64,000 bases of DNA from Siphonodentalium dalli (GCA_032622095.1 CP136064.1:133057129-133121128), one strand, 5' to 3'. Positions 10,487-23,000 are shown, numbered from the stretch's first letter. The notes: a model not told the origin generated them from the sequence alone. Made by a program: numbers and translations.

Positions 10487-10731
10487 GGTTTGGACGGGTC
10501 AAAACCGTCAAATCTTTACCCCGACCTGACCTTGACCTTCAAAATGATCAATTCAAGGTCAGATCGGGTAAAACCGGACGGATTTTGACGGGTACTTTTG
10601 TCCAGGGAGTGTTTTGGACGGGTCAAATCGTTACCCCGACCTGACCTTGACCTTCAAAATGGTCAATTCAAGGTCAAATCGCCGAAAAGCAGAGGGGAAA
10701 CAGCCCGGACGAAGTCGGGTCCACCAGCTAG
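10487..10731 (+). mobile_element. Helitron-like element, 3' fragment
   Basis: Two ~140-bp monomers with the CTGACCTTGACCTTCAAAAT motif are followed by the hairpin CCCGGACGAAGTCGGG and CTAG at 10728-10731. The 5' TC start and microsatellite are missing, so this is a 5'-truncated copy of the family at 6876-8329, in opposite orientation. Confidence 0.75.
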
Positions 10732-10749
10732 TACAATATAAATTCGAAA

Positions 10750-11235
10750 GGCTTTCGCTTTTGTTAAAGGCACTGGAAATGTAGAGACTGGAAATGTAAC
10801 ACATTTCATGAACGCTCCGATCTCCTTGGGTTTACTTTTAAGTACATTGTGTCCAGCGATGGGGAAAGCCCTTCGCCTACCAAACTGTCCTTTGAAGCCG
10901 ATAACTCGGAACGTTCGCTAACTGTGTTACTTTTCTGTCAAAATAGTCATATCAGATCCCTCCTCGGCTACCATTCTGGGGGCAACCAAAATATGCGAAA
11001 AGTGACTCTTACATTAGATTGTATATTTCACAGCACTCCCGTCTTCTAATATATTCTAGACTTTTGCTTCTGTTGGAAATGCACTAGTCAATTAACACGC
11101 TTGGCAAATGTCCCGATTTGCTTCAAAGTCCAGTGTGTTCGTCGAATGGGAACGTTCTTCGCCTACCACACTGTCCTTAGAAGTCCTCGGAACGTTCGTC
11201 AACTATGTTGTCAAAAGAGACTAACTGGTTTTTAT
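10750..11235. repeat. Two diverged direct repeats of roughly 200-300 bp
   Basis: The block around 10858-10945 (CTTCGCCTACCAAACTGTCC then CTCGGAACGTTCG) recurs in diverged form around 11145-11215 (CTTCGCCTACCACACTGTCC then CTCGGAACGTTCG). No protein is recognised in either. Confidence 0.6.
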
Positions 11236-13299
11236 TGGACCCTTCCTATATGTGGCCACTCTGGGGCATGGCCCACTCCTGTCGGCCGCCACTCTGGCCC
11301 AACCAAACATGGACGGGCATCTGGCCCACACCAAAACATGACACTCTGGCCCACCCCTGTCGGTTGTCACTATGGGCCACCGCCTGGCTTGAATGACACT
11401 CTATGCCATGGCCCAGAGTTTCAGTCGAGCCAGGTGTACGTGGGCAGAGTGACATATATATATATATACCATAATATAAAAGTGGAATACAACCATAAAT
11501 ACACCGTGTTGGAAGGTTCCTTCGAGTTAATATAATTACGGGGACAGGTTGTTGGAAGGAAGATTTTTGTCGTAGTGACAATGTTAGTATGTTTTAATTT
11601 GCAGGGTTGAGAGGACTTTGCAACTCAATAAAGATTTCTCAAAGGCGTTTGGGTGCAAACCAGGATCCAACATGTACCATGGTCATGATGGTCGTCAATG
11701 TGGAGTCTGGTGATCATGTTAGGTATGTGACAGGTAGCATCAATGCATCCGAAGTGGATGGAATAAACTTCCGGTAATATGGGTGGAAGCTAGCGGCGAG
11801 ATGCTGGTAGCCCATTTACGTGCAATGTATAGAAAAATATAATGTATTTAGCCATGGTGTTTGTGCCTGTGTTTGGCATTATAACAATGGCCCGGTGTTA
11901 TTGTTTTGAAGAGTAATCATTACATGTACATGTCCGACTGGTGTTGTTAGATTGCGGTTTTTGTGTCTTGTCGGGTCTGATTTTATGTTTTAACTATGAC
12001 TGAAATAGACGAACCTTTTTAGATTAGAATTTTCTACAGGAGCGCGAGGAAATCACACGTCATGTGGGTAAATGATAAGGGTGTCTAGAGACCGAACAAA
12101 TCCATTGGACGTGCATGAAGACGATTTTCTATGGAGATATCGATTTCGAACGAATTAACGCTCGAGTTACTGAGACGTTTAACCCCTGATATAGGTAAAG
12201 AAACCATATGAAATACTATATGCGACTGCATGGGATTATTGAGGTGTCTTTCGTGCATTTTTGTGGTTATCGGAGCCCATGTCTTGTTTTGTTCCCCTGA
12301 TTTGTGATGTTGTTCCAACGAATTCTATTATTAACGCGTTCGCGTCTTGAGTAAATGCAAAACTGTGCCCTTGGGGTGGGATGTCAAGTTTCTCCCACCC
12401 CCTACACACTTTAGCACAGGCAGCCAGTGTGAGATAGCTGGTGAGATTTCCCTGTCTCACATAACACGTGACCATCTATCTCACACCACCCACGTGACTG
12501 CTTTACCTATTTAATTAAGAGCCGGAACTAATTTAACAATCCGTCATCATGTTTTGTGTGAACTAAAACAGATACAAAAAATGGCGACCAACCAGTTACG
12601 CTTCACGTTTCAAGTAAATAAATACGGACGAATTCGAGGACGCTAATACAAATGGAGATAAGCCTCAACTGTTAATCACGAAAACCTTCAACATAACCTC
12701 ACTTGCAGACACAGAGTTGCATATTTTACATGAAATATAAACGACTAATTTGCGAGCATATTCCATAAAACGGAAGACCCCAAGCGAAACTGGCACCACT
12801 GGCACATTTCGTAACAGGTAAACAATAGCCGCTTCACAAATTACGAACGAAATAATTCCACATTCGAACAGTTGTCATCGTTGCAATAAATCGTCGAACG
12901 CGTCTAACTAACATTTGTCTGTCATATATTCACATGTTTCCTTTTCTAATGGTATCGATATGGTCATTTCCGATGACAAACACGATTAGTCCAGTTGTAT
13001 ATACTTCATATCAATACGCGCGTTTCTCGGAATTTATGCAGGTGCAACGATGTGACGTATCCATGTCGTTTTTCACAAGACCGTGTCGATTTCACTCTAA
13101 CGTATTAACCCTGCGCGCACGGGTAACGCGCTTTGTTTTTACAGTATATACCTTTGGTATATACCGAAATCATCCCAGTTAATCACGAATATCGCATCAG
13201 ATTTCTCCCCAGATATACCGTTACGAAGCTACTGGAGTGCGCCAAAGATTGGTATAAAACAAAAAATCGGAATGAGGCTCTTGGGTTGGGAGAAAAATG
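11236..13299. other. About 2 kb of non-coding sequence
   Basis: Contains a short irregular repeat of CTCTGGCCCAC-type units (about 11258-11420) and a small TA microsatellite (11454-11468). I recognise no gene, RNA or transposon end. Confidence 0.5.
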
Positions 13300-13446
13300 A
13301 TCCATCATGACCTGGGGTGTGGGATGGAAAAATCTCACCCTCGGGGCAGATATTTGGTCCGGACACTCGGCAAGCCTCGTGTCCGGCCCAAATATCTGGC
13401 CCCTCGGGTGAGATTTTTCCATCCCACACCCCAGGTCATGATGGAT
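13300..13446. repeat. Long near-perfect hairpin (147 bp)
   Basis: The left arm begins ATCCATCATGACCTGGGG and the right arm is its reverse complement, ending CCCCAGGTCATGATGGAT. The stem is about 67 bp with only a few mismatches or single-base shifts (around CTCGGGG/CCCCTCGGG and TTTGGTCC/GGCCCAAA), and the loop is about 12 bases. It could be a MITE-like or snap-back element, or a small-RNA precursor. No target duplication is evident. Confidence 0.85.
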
Positions 13447-14379
13447 AATATTAATCTCAGACTCAACACGGGGTGTCTCTCGCATCTCTATTTTTGCTGT
13501 GGCTATATTTTGTCGATGTAATTCTACATCACTTGGACCAGCACGGACCGCCCTGTGATTTAACGACCAGAACAGTGCCGAGGTCTCATGAAAACCCACC
13601 ATGTACGGGGGCCGCGGCCAAGAGGAAGTACGGATACTAAGCCATAACTTGCCAGAATTGCAATATGGGGCATCCAATAACATGACACGCACACCAGACC
13701 CCATGTCGCACTCGAATCGAACTAGAATATTTCCATGTTTGCATTCTATTTTCTCATATTATGCTAATACAAATGTTTGATAAGTCGTTACTTTATTCAA
13801 TGTGATTCATTTGTTGGGAGGGTCATCTGGTGGGTTTAACGTTTCTGTTGGACTTGTTGGGTGGATAACCATACACATGAATCCATAGTATGTTCTCAAC
13901 AAATACCGCATACCCGTTGATCGTGCGACAACACCATCCTGGAATCATAGTTAACATTGTTGTTGTGACTTGAACTGTTATTGAATTAAATCCATGTCAT
14001 TCCAGCTTGCGATTTGTGTACATTTGATAAGTTTTGATTTCATATATTATAGTGAGCTGGAAGGTCCAAAGTTGTGTACTTACTAGTGCTGCGCCTTTAA
14101 CCACAGTGATTGAGTTTACTTTATCAGCTAATATATTAAACTCCTAACTTAAATCTTCACACAGAAACTGATGAGAGATACAGTATATGACACCTTAAAA
14201 TTTGACAAGATTTCCCAATTATGGATTTCGTATTTAACTAGCAGAACATATACCGGCATAAACGAATAGTGATAGAAATATTCACAGCCAATGCCAATTT
14301 TGTGTACCCATATGGCTCCATGAGCCATAACATTATTACCTGTTATGTATAAATATTTTATTGTATACTCCTCAATAGA
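13447..14379. other. Non-coding sequence
   Basis: AT-rich, no recognised feature. Confidence 0.5.
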
Positions 14380-15750
14380 TTTATCGATGATGATGGCATC
14401 GGCTTGTTTCCACACGAATTGCAGCATGAATTAAAGAAAGTGGTTAGCTGCCTAATACCTGCATTTATGGTACAAGAGTTCACCCATTATGCTGGTGGCC
14501 TTGACAACCATGGATATATATGCGTTTTGAATTTAGCCTTGAAGACATTCGATAGAGTCTGGCACGAAGGACTCTTAGTGGAGCTATAGTGAAACTACGC
14601 ACACCCGGTTTCAGTGATCCTACGTGTTGTTGTTAATATCTACTACATTAGTCGTGTGCTGTATTACAATGGACTTTCTGATACAGGGGGCAGTATCCTC
14701 CAATTTATTCTACTCCGCCTTCATAAACGATTTGTTGAAAGACCTGAATTCGTCGAGCTGTGGTTTTTCAATGCGATATGTGCAGTGCGCCACACCAACA
14801 GCAACTGATGACATTGCCCTATTTCGATACCAAAAGCTGGAATGGATCGCCTACTTGAACTATGCTTTCATTACAGTCGACTGGCGTTTCAGTTTTTTCT
14901 GACACAAACAAATGTGGTTATTACATTCAATGAGACGAAGCGACAGACAATGGTTCTTGTGTAAACATCGCCATGTGTCCATTGTCCAGTAAGGAATACT
15001 ACGCTCCAAGTTCCAAACTGACTCCAACCTAGCAACTGACTATACTGCGAAACAACTGAGAAAGAGTGATTTCGCCTTGGCTGGAAAATACCTGATGAAG
15101 TCATGCTCTCTCTTGACGATAATGGACGTCGCTCTTAGTTTATGTGGGCCTCATTCCAATAGCGTGCGAAATTTATATGAAAAAGCTGAACTTCTCGAGC
15201 ATCTCATCCACCTTCCAAGTAGACATCAGACACCCTTAAGGATATTTGTACTAAGGTGTTACCAATGCACTCTCTGTAATCGGAAAACTACTGGTTTTGT
15301 ATCTGAAATCGTCCATATTCTCCGCCATTATAAATTCTATGACTTCCTTGATAACTACATGTATATGTAAAGTGGACAATTTCCACCGGGAACGGCATGG
15401 AAAGATATATACAAAAGGCTATTCGTGATCACTATTCGTCTGGTCTTCATCGGTTAACAGCTAAGTTCGTGATGACCCGAGCCAACATTGATGGATATGG
15501 AAGCTTCTGAAAAGGTATCCAAATGTTCAGCTCAACTGCGAAACCTACGGCTGCTACTCAACAAAACGCCATACATGACCAATCTGACATGATGTGCCTG
15601 TTCTCGTCAATATCACAATGAAAGTATGCATGCAATGCGTTATTGCTCGTTAGATGATATAGTATCTTTGTGGAATAACTACTGGGGGACCACCCGTATT
15701 CTTAACCGACATCGAGTGAAAACATTCTTGTCTCTGCACAACTTCTGAAC
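14380..15750 (+). pseudogene. Decayed LINE reverse transcriptase
   Basis: Fragments of a reverse transcriptase appear in order on the plus strand but in shifting frames. At 14473-14589 is HYAGGLDNHGYICVLNLALK followed by TFDRVWHEGLL, matching the box-A region with its Asp. At 14690-14825 is a segment with FYSAFINDLLKDL and then TATDDIALF, matching the active-site ADD box. At about 15290-15400 is VHILRHYKFYDFLDNY and GQFPPGTAWKDI, which parallels the C-terminal ILKRYNLYSYLHNY...GEWKTI segment of ORF2 at 734-4261. A weak C..C-like tail extends to about 15750. The copy has many frameshifts and stops, and belongs to the same broad LINE group as the minus-strand element. Confidence 0.7.
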
Positions 15751-18182
15751 GATGAAGCGCTATATATCGGCATTCTTATTGGGATGATACGGTTGTTCCC
15801 GCCCCCGGGATGTGATCGAATGTCGGGACGATGTTACCCTATATTGCCCATCGTTCCTTCTTGGTACGTGCTCTAAAATTAGAGGACAACCCATGTCTAA
15901 TGGCCGACTTCGTACAAACTTCACTAACTGATATCTTGTGTTCTAGATACACGACAACAACTACACATGTACATACACCACATACCCACCGTTAGATTCA
16001 TGTACATAACGCGAAACATTGTAAACAAGAAAACCATAGTCAAAATGGTAACGCGCTCAAGATCATATATTATATACCCATGTTTGTAATTATAGAATAT
16101 AAAATATATTGGTTTCGCGAATGACCAACTCAGAATTCCGTTAAAATAATAATAACAACCAGCACCTAATTAACGAACCGGCGGCCGACTTGGCCGTCTC
16201 CGACCACAGCCCTCAGTGAGCTGCAGAACAACACATTTCTATAAAAGTTGAAATATACACTTACAGACTTAATTGTATATAGACTTACAAATTATCTTTT
16301 TCATTTCTTTTATTTGTAATTGACATAGCTTGTCACAAACCAAAATCAACATTATTGACATAATAATGTAAAGGACAATAAAAGAAATTGAAATTCTCAA
16401 CTACACCTTTTACCGGACTCGGCCTCCTGATCGCGCAGTTCGACTTTTAAATCCGTCCCAAAAATTCCCATTTCTATAAATAAAACCCCCAGCGTAAACT
16501 CCAGCGCCCATGCGAGACGAGAATGTGTACATTAGTATACACGCGGCGCGCGTAATAATACTCCTCTGTAAATACTCTTCTCCAGAAATGGAGGTGATGA
16601 ATTAAATAATGCATGGCGGTCGTTTCACACCTATCCACCTATCAACTACTCAATTAATCCGATCACAAATATACGGATACATATATATACTCCAAAGTTT
16701 AGATGTGAATACAGGGGGGGGGGGGGTCTGCAAAAAAAATCCGTATATAGGGCCGGGGTGGGTGGGTGGTCCAGAGGCCGAAAAAATCGTGCTTGTAAAT
16801 TTTTTCCAAAATGGTTTTTTTTCAAACAATTTACAAGTACTGACCATGTACTGTTGTTTGTAAGCATGTTAGTACCATGCTTGTTGGTATATGGCTATAT
16901 AGTCAGCTATAGTGACTCTTTAGCCTCAGATTTAGCAACATTCTGGATTTCACAGGATCCCGGCCCACTTCACAGTGGACCACCGTAATAGCGTTCAGGA
17001 AACTTATGATCAACGGAAGAAATATTTAGTAACAACATTAATATATTAATTACCTAAATAACAGTAATAAAACAAATAAACTGTAACACAAATTGGATAC
17101 TACATGGTGAATACTCAATGATGACTAGATATCATTAACCTGATTGTCGCATAACATGAAATTGAAAAGGGTATCTCATCAATTTCTAATGTCTGAAATA
17201 CTGTCTTGTTCTGGCATGTAATCAAATTCATTCCTTCTGGTTATTTCTCATCTTGAATGATTGCAATGTTCATTTGCAACAATTATCCAAATAAAACTGA
17301 ATTGGTTATGATGAATGACCGTTACTGTTTACTGCTCAGACAATCCCAACTGAAGGTGACGCTATTCTCATTGAATTTCCGAACTTCATCTTGGAGCTTT
17401 ACTGCTCAACAAGACTAAACTAAAATACTAATTGTAAAGTGTTATCACTTACAAATAGATGAACTGAAATATTGTGATGCATTCAGATGCATTGAAAAAT
17501 GACATTCTTCAATGTCTTCAAAGTTCAAACTAAAACTAAAATCAAGAATAAAATCTGACAGAGACTATACTGCAGACTCTAGTGCACAAATGTACATACA
17601 AATATTTAAAATCCATAGCAACTGAAGCTCCACTAAAACTCAACAGTTCTTGAACATTTGATAACATTTTGGTCCACACATTCTATTTGCCTTTACTGAT
17701 ATGGTTAGTCAAAAGCAGTCATGTTGTGAGCCACAATGGATTCACTAGATATATGTAATATTATTAAAATTGGCATTATGGTTATTACTGAATTAAGATA
17801 AGGGTGCATTTACACTGATATAGAACTGTATAGAGATCTGTATGAAGTCACGTGTCGCGCATTACTGTGATCACAATATGATTACTAATAGTGAACGCGC
17901 GCTGATCAGTACTCTGGTAATTGACAATTCACTACGAGTCGTTTCAGTTTAGGCCAGACATAAAAATGGATCTACCATCAGCAGACAACAGCGATATGGT
18001 ATGTGCCGCATGTATTTAAAGTGTATCCTTATACCACTTGATAATGGTTCGAAGAAAGAATGAAAATCGCATAGGAATACACAATAAACAACAGTATACA
18101 CAAATAGAGGCTAGAAAGCACACATATAGCTTTAGATGGAGATTCACCAATATTTAGGATTTCAGGTGATCAACTATATATA
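15751..18182. other. About 2.4 kb of AT-rich non-coding sequence
   Basis: A possible 3' end of the decayed LINE lies near 16370-16400 (GACAATAAAAGAAATTG). A G run is at 16714-16726. No gene is supported; one weak first-exon-like motif at 17966-18000 is discussed in findings. Confidence 0.5.
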
Positions 18183-18206
18183 TCTATTATATATTTTGGA
18201 AGATCT

Positions 18207-18267
<61 letters not shown>

Positions 18268-18970
18268 CGCGATGGACTCGAACACGACTGGACCGATTTC
18301 TACCAAACTTGGTACGGACACGTAATTCGACCCGGGAACGAACATGGGCCTATTGATTTTCAGATCCGAGGTCAACTTTTCACGTGCCGAGGTCAAATCT
18401 GTTTTTACGCTGTGTTACGGGACTTTCATTTGAGTTCGGTGCTTACAAATCGATTCGAAACAGCGCGAATAATAAAATGCCAGTCATAATAATGACACTG
18501 TGAGAATCGTTCGTGTTTCCTCTTTCCAACGATATATAATGCGTATGTATCCGTTTTAGTTATCTGCCTCAATTATCAAGAAGAAGATGTACTATCTTCC
18601 ATTAGAGGTCATAACGTTAGATCACGTTAACGCTTAACCGGCCGATGCATTTGACTGTTTCAGACCACTTGGCGATATCTCGGGCACCGATGGTAATTTA
18701 TCTTTACGTTGAAACTTGATAAATAATGAGCGTGTGTATATGAGGCGCGTTTATATACTTGAGTGGAAATCAAATCGGGTTAAACTGGCGGATTTTTACG
18801 GACGAAATTTGATGCATAGGGTATCTCGGTATCTGCTGGGCCGATTTCCCGGTATCCGCTGGGCCGATTTCCACCATTTTTGGGTTGTTGGTGTTTGACC
18901 CCACCTGACCTTGACCTTCAAAATGGTCAATTCAAGGTCAAAGCCCGGACGAAGTCGGGTCACCTTCTAG
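18183..18970 (+). mobile_element. Helitron-like non-autonomous element, full copy
   Basis: A 788-bp element starting TCTATTATATATTTTGG, with a GT microsatellite of about 60 bases (18206-18265), then unique sequence, and ending in CCCGGACGAAGTCGGG plus CTAG at 18967-18970. It is the inverted homologue of 8338-9135 along its whole length. No protein is encoded. Structure (TC start, 5' microsatellite, 3' hairpin, CTAG) fits Helitron/Helentron-derived HINE-type elements. Confidence 0.85.
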
Positions 18971-18994
18971 TATATATATATATATATATATATA

Positions 18995-19092
18995 CTAGAA
19001 GGTGACCCGGGCTTTGACCTTGAATTGACCATTTTGAAGGTCAAGGTCAGGTGGGGTCAAACACCAACACCCCAAAAATGGTGGAAATCGGT
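18995..19092 (-). mobile_element. Helitron-like element, 3'-end fragment
   Basis: A minus-strand 3' end (CTAG at 18995-18998) facing the previous element across a TA run. It covers only the terminal ~100 bp, and its hairpin has lost about 10 bases (GACCCGGGCTTTG instead of the full CCCGACTTCGTCCGGGC stem-loop). Confidence 0.7.
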
Positions 19093-19380
19093 CCAAGTGT
19101 CTGAAATTTCCAACCTGACACCCGCCCCCATGATAAGTTTGGAAAATTTCCAGCTGATGGCCATTCCAGCCCAATTTTTTGATAAAAAGTAGGAGATTAT
19201 GCAAATATTGGTCCGAAAACAATAACTCCCCCCCCCCCCCCCCCCCCAATAAAATGTTTGAAAATCAAACTACAAGATCATTTTCAACCTATTGTTGGTT
19301 TGGAAATTACAGCTAATGTCGTGTCAGGTATAAAATTTCCAACTGTTGAAAATTGTGACCAAAGTTGCCACGTCCCTGTC
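19093..19380. repeat. Dispersed repeat, copy 1 (with poly(C) tract 19228-19247)
   Basis: Colinear with 25849-26121: both contain CAATTTCCA/GAAATTTCCAAC-type words, CCATTCCAG/CCATTTCAGTCC, ATGCAAATATTGGTC/ATGCAAATGTTGGTC, GAAAATCAAACTAC and a final CACGTCCCTGTC. In this copy a 20-base C run replaces part of the second copy's sequence. Confidence 0.65.
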
Positions 19381-20961
19381 CGTGTTCAATATTCGAAATA
19401 CACGGGTTGAAATGACAACGAAAACTAAAACACATTCGCCAAGTGCTTCGGCGTTGACCGTGACGAATAGCGGACACGATTTTTGCTCACACGAACTAAT
19501 ACCGTTTTCTTTCTGTGTGCATTTCTATATCAACCCGTTTACACTAGTCTGCGTGTAGATCTATGTGCAGTTCAATAGCAATGTAAATGATGCACACTTA
19601 AGGAGTCTTAATGGTACACAGCAAGAGTTTGCACCAAAAAATGGGATGGTGGGCCCCTCGGGGTCGGAAAAAAACGTTTTGGGCGCGATATGTGCAATTT
19701 TTTTCCAGATTCCCCCGGGCCCCCCCCCCCCCCCCCCTAGTGAATATGGAAAATATATCAAATACCAATTCGTATCAGAGACAAGAAAATGCAAATATTC
19801 ACGCTCCGACAGATAATTCAAACATTCTCAGAGGGTGTGTATGTCAGGATATGGGTTCGAGTTAAAACTAGTGTACAGAATCAATCCACCGAATATCTCA
19901 AACCATCCAGTGAGTGTCCCTTGTTTTTTGGTAAACTCATTGGATGGTTTGGAACACTCATTTGATTGTCTAAAATAATCGATGGATGGTTTATACACTA
20001 TTTGAAAATATTGAGATTACAGTTAGTAGATGGTTTGTGACACAGTTGGGTGGATTTGGACACTGAGGTACTGTTTATATATAACCGGTTATCGATCTAA
20101 GTGGACCACACGTTACCTGGTGTAAATTACTGCAGACCGTTTACACATGCGCGGGCATAGTCGGATATCAAAATTATATTCATTGGTTACATATGCTCGT
20201 TGGGCAATTTTTTTCTATATCCAAGAAGTGGGTATCCTTTCCCCTTAAATAGGGCTATCAATACACCACACATAGAGACGATATTTACCAGGCTGCAATT
20301 GGAAATATTATTTTATAAATTGCTGATATCTGCAATTCCATAATTTCTAACTATTTCCTGATTAAGCGGTCAACCATCCAATTATCTAGCATTATTCCAT
20401 ACACTTCTGTTAGTCTAGTGGAGCAACTTCAACTATACAAAATGACAAGCAGTCACTATGCCGGACTTGGATACCTTAGGTGTGAGAGTAACAGATCATC
20501 TGAGTTGATACACATGCAAATAATTCACTGATTAGTTTGATGCACTGATGAAAGTTATTATCTAGCCATTGATAGTCACCTTAATGTTTGAGACATGTGT
20601 TCGCTCTTGTTCCATGCACACAATGATCTACGCTTAAATGTCTTAGTTACATCAGAACAAATTTATTTATTTTAAGTTTACATTTCTCGAAGCTTTCCAA
20701 AGGGAAATGAAGTTTTTCACATCACGTTCCCATATGCAAACATGCCATATCTTAAAGTCATCTATACTTTTTTGCAGTTACAATGTTTTAAACTGTTACA
20801 AATGTCAAATATGGGCACAAAAGGTTTTTAGTAAAAAATATTGTATATTACCATGTAGTTTGCATCGTTCGTAGAGCACGTGAGTGTATTTGCACTAATC
20901 CATGGTTAAAATTCATTCATTTGTTGTATCTATTCCGTTGGGTATAAAATGAGATGGTCCC
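19381..20961. other. Non-coding sequence with short local repeats
   Basis: Includes a poly(C) run (19720-19737) and a degenerate repeat of the word GATGGTTTnnnACAC (about 19900-20060), whose first two copies form a small inverted pair (AACCATCCAGTGAGT / ACTCATTGGATGGTT). No gene recognised. Confidence 0.5.
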
Positions 20962-21315
20962 ATATATGGACGGATTTAGTGTACAGTACTCCTTTAACCA
21001 CCCCAGACAAGTCTCCCGAGGTGAACTCGTTCTAGTCAGCGCATTGTGTTCATGGAACATATTCACAAATGCAGGCCGGCTTGAAGAGGTTCTGCAACAA
21101 GTTGGCAAAACATGTGTCCCAATCCCCATGGATATAATTGATATACAATAAAATATAATTAAATTAAAAACAAAATCAGTACCAGGTCACACCAGTAGCA
21201 ACAGTTACTGGAAGTGGCCTGGTAGAGTGTGATATACCCGTGGTAGGACTGGCGGGAAACCGCCATCAAAACCACTCGAGGGTAGAAGAAAAAGAACAAG
21301 TGACCTTCAAGTCGC
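20962..21315 (+). repeat. ~350-bp duplicated unit with structured 3' half, copy 1
   Basis: Nearly identical to 21835-22181. The first 180 bases keep an open frame of about 61 codons (ending PIPMDIIDIQ and a TAA) in both copies; I do not recognise the peptide. After an AT-rich stretch, two strong stem-loops follow. One is ACCAGGTCAC...GTGGCCTGGT enclosing CCAGTA...TACTGG (21181-21223). The other is TACCC/GGGTA and TGGT/ACCA enclosing GGCGG-GAAA-CCGCC with a GNRA tetraloop (21235-21284). The layout suggests the 3' end of an unidentified retroelement or a structured RNA. Confidence 0.7.
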
Positions 21316-21834
21316 ATGTATCCCGCCATCCATTCGCGACTTCGTAAATGATATTAAGCAATTCGCCTTGTTTCTTGCTCGCAATGCATTCAAGCTGTGG
21401 AACATATATTCGGATCTGATGCGGCTAGAATCTGTGGACTAAATGGATCACATATAAACAGCTCACGAACCGCTCTGATCGGAGACAGAAAACAAGATAT
21501 ACATGAATAATTTGTATTTAGTCGGAGTGGCATCTAACTAAACGTGATAATAACTCAACAACTCTATAACGCAAATAAAGCTATATCGCAGACAACTCCG
21601 TCTTTCTCCATCAGACAGATACTTTATCCAGGTGAAGTGTTCCGCGAAATTATAAATACACGAGGCCAACAGTTGCAATGCACATATCTCATTGAATTTG
21701 TATTGCGCATAATTTGTGTATAAAACCATGTGATAAATTGATGTTTATTTTTGTCACCAATATGTTGAAACTCTAAACTTGTGTTTGATGTATAATGTTA
21801 AACTCTCCGTTGTGGAGGAAATAAAGGTTTATGT

Positions 21835-22181
21835 ATATATGGACGGATTTAGTGTACAGTACTCCTTTAACCACCCCAGACAAGTCTCCCGAGGTGAACT
21901 CGTTCTAGTCAGCGCATTGTGTTCATGGAACATATTCACAAATGCAGGCCGGCTTGAAGAGGTTCTGCAACAAGTTGGCAAAACATGTGTCCCAATCCCC
22001 ATGGATATAATTGATATACAATAAAACATAATTAAACTAAAAACAAAATCAGTACCAGGTCACACCAGTAGCAACAATTACTGGAAGTGGCCTGGTAGAG
22101 TGTGATATACCCGTGGTAGGACTGGCGGGAAACCGCCATCAAAACCACTCGAGGGTAGAAGAAAAGTGACCTTCAAGTCGC
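21835..22181 (+). repeat. ~350-bp duplicated unit with structured 3' half, copy 2
   Basis: Second copy of the unit at 20962-21315, with the same open frame and the same hairpins; one loop base differs (GCAACAAT against GCAACAGT) and there is a short deletion near the 3' end. Upstream flanks of the two copies are unrelated. The ends are not TG...CA, so these are not LTRs. Confidence 0.7.
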
Positions 22182-22470
22182 CGCATTGAGATACGCCCTG
22201 TTCCCCCACCCCAATTGGCCTCCGGGCAACAAGATCGGCCAGCTGTCGACGACATTACGGCCAGTGGAGACAGGGTTGCCGAAGTCACCCCGATGTCCTT
22301 GTCGTCGACTTCAGGGTGGAGGTGGACACCTTACCACCTCGGGCACCGGAATATAATCAAGATCCGGTGCCCCCATCTCCACCTACCTCCACAAGAAATT
22401 AAAAAGAAACAGAAAAAAAATAAAGAAAGATTAACGGCCATGGCCTCCAGAAAGAAAGCACTTTAATCAC
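22182..22470 (+). other. GC-rich segment with strong hairpins, function unknown
   Basis: A 10-bp perfect stem, GGGCACCGGA/TCCGGTGCCC, at 22341-22372 lies within weaker outer pairing (GGTGGAGGTGG against CCATCTCCACC), and GTCGACGAC/GTCGTCGAC pairs lie upstream. It follows repeat copy 2 directly and ends in an A-rich stretch, so it may be the true 3' end of that element. Confidence 0.45.
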
Positions 22471-22739
22471 AGAAACAGTATACAGAATTTGCATATATCT
22501 CAACATACCGGTACTGTTAAGCGAGGGCATAAACTGAAAATGAAAGGTCTGTTTCGAAGAAGAATACATCCAATATCGACGATGTTGCTTCATTTCTCTT
22601 ATTGATCTCATCACATTTTTTGAGTTGATGAATGTAAAACAACTTAAATTAAATTTAATATTAGTTTATCTAATAACGATCAATGCCGTGAAAATGTTGG
22701 AGTTCTATTCCAATATAACTTAATAAACGAACTTTTAGT

Positions 22740-23000
22740 CACGAACGCGATGGCGTCATATTTCGCGTCTTAAAACGATGGAATTAGAAAAGCTCGCTAC
22801 GAATGTGATCGCAAGTGAAAAGCTGGCTACAGTTGTGATCGATTGAAAAAACTGGCTACGAATGTGACCAGTGCCTCACGACAATGACCCCATCGGCAGA
22901 AGGAGGCCCACAACTTCAAATGTAAGCTACGAATGTGATCGGTGTCTTGTGACAATGACCCCATGTGCAGTAGTAGGCCTGCAACTTCAAATGTAGCAAC
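22740..23000 (+). repeat. Short imperfect tandem repeats (GCTACGAATGTGATC units)
   Basis: The word GCTACGAATGTGA recurs at about 22795, 22855 and 22926, and a longer block with ACAATGACCCCAT and CAACTTCAAATGTA is duplicated about 70 bases apart. Confidence 0.7.

Noticed and set aside
11101-11535. 144-codon open frame
   Set aside because: It follows a short CTCTGGCCCAC-type repeat and has no protein-like conservation.
20962-22181. LTR pair of an LTR retrotransposon
   Set aside because: The two direct repeats lack TG...CA ends, and the 520-bp interval has no primer-binding site, polypurine tract or coding sequence.
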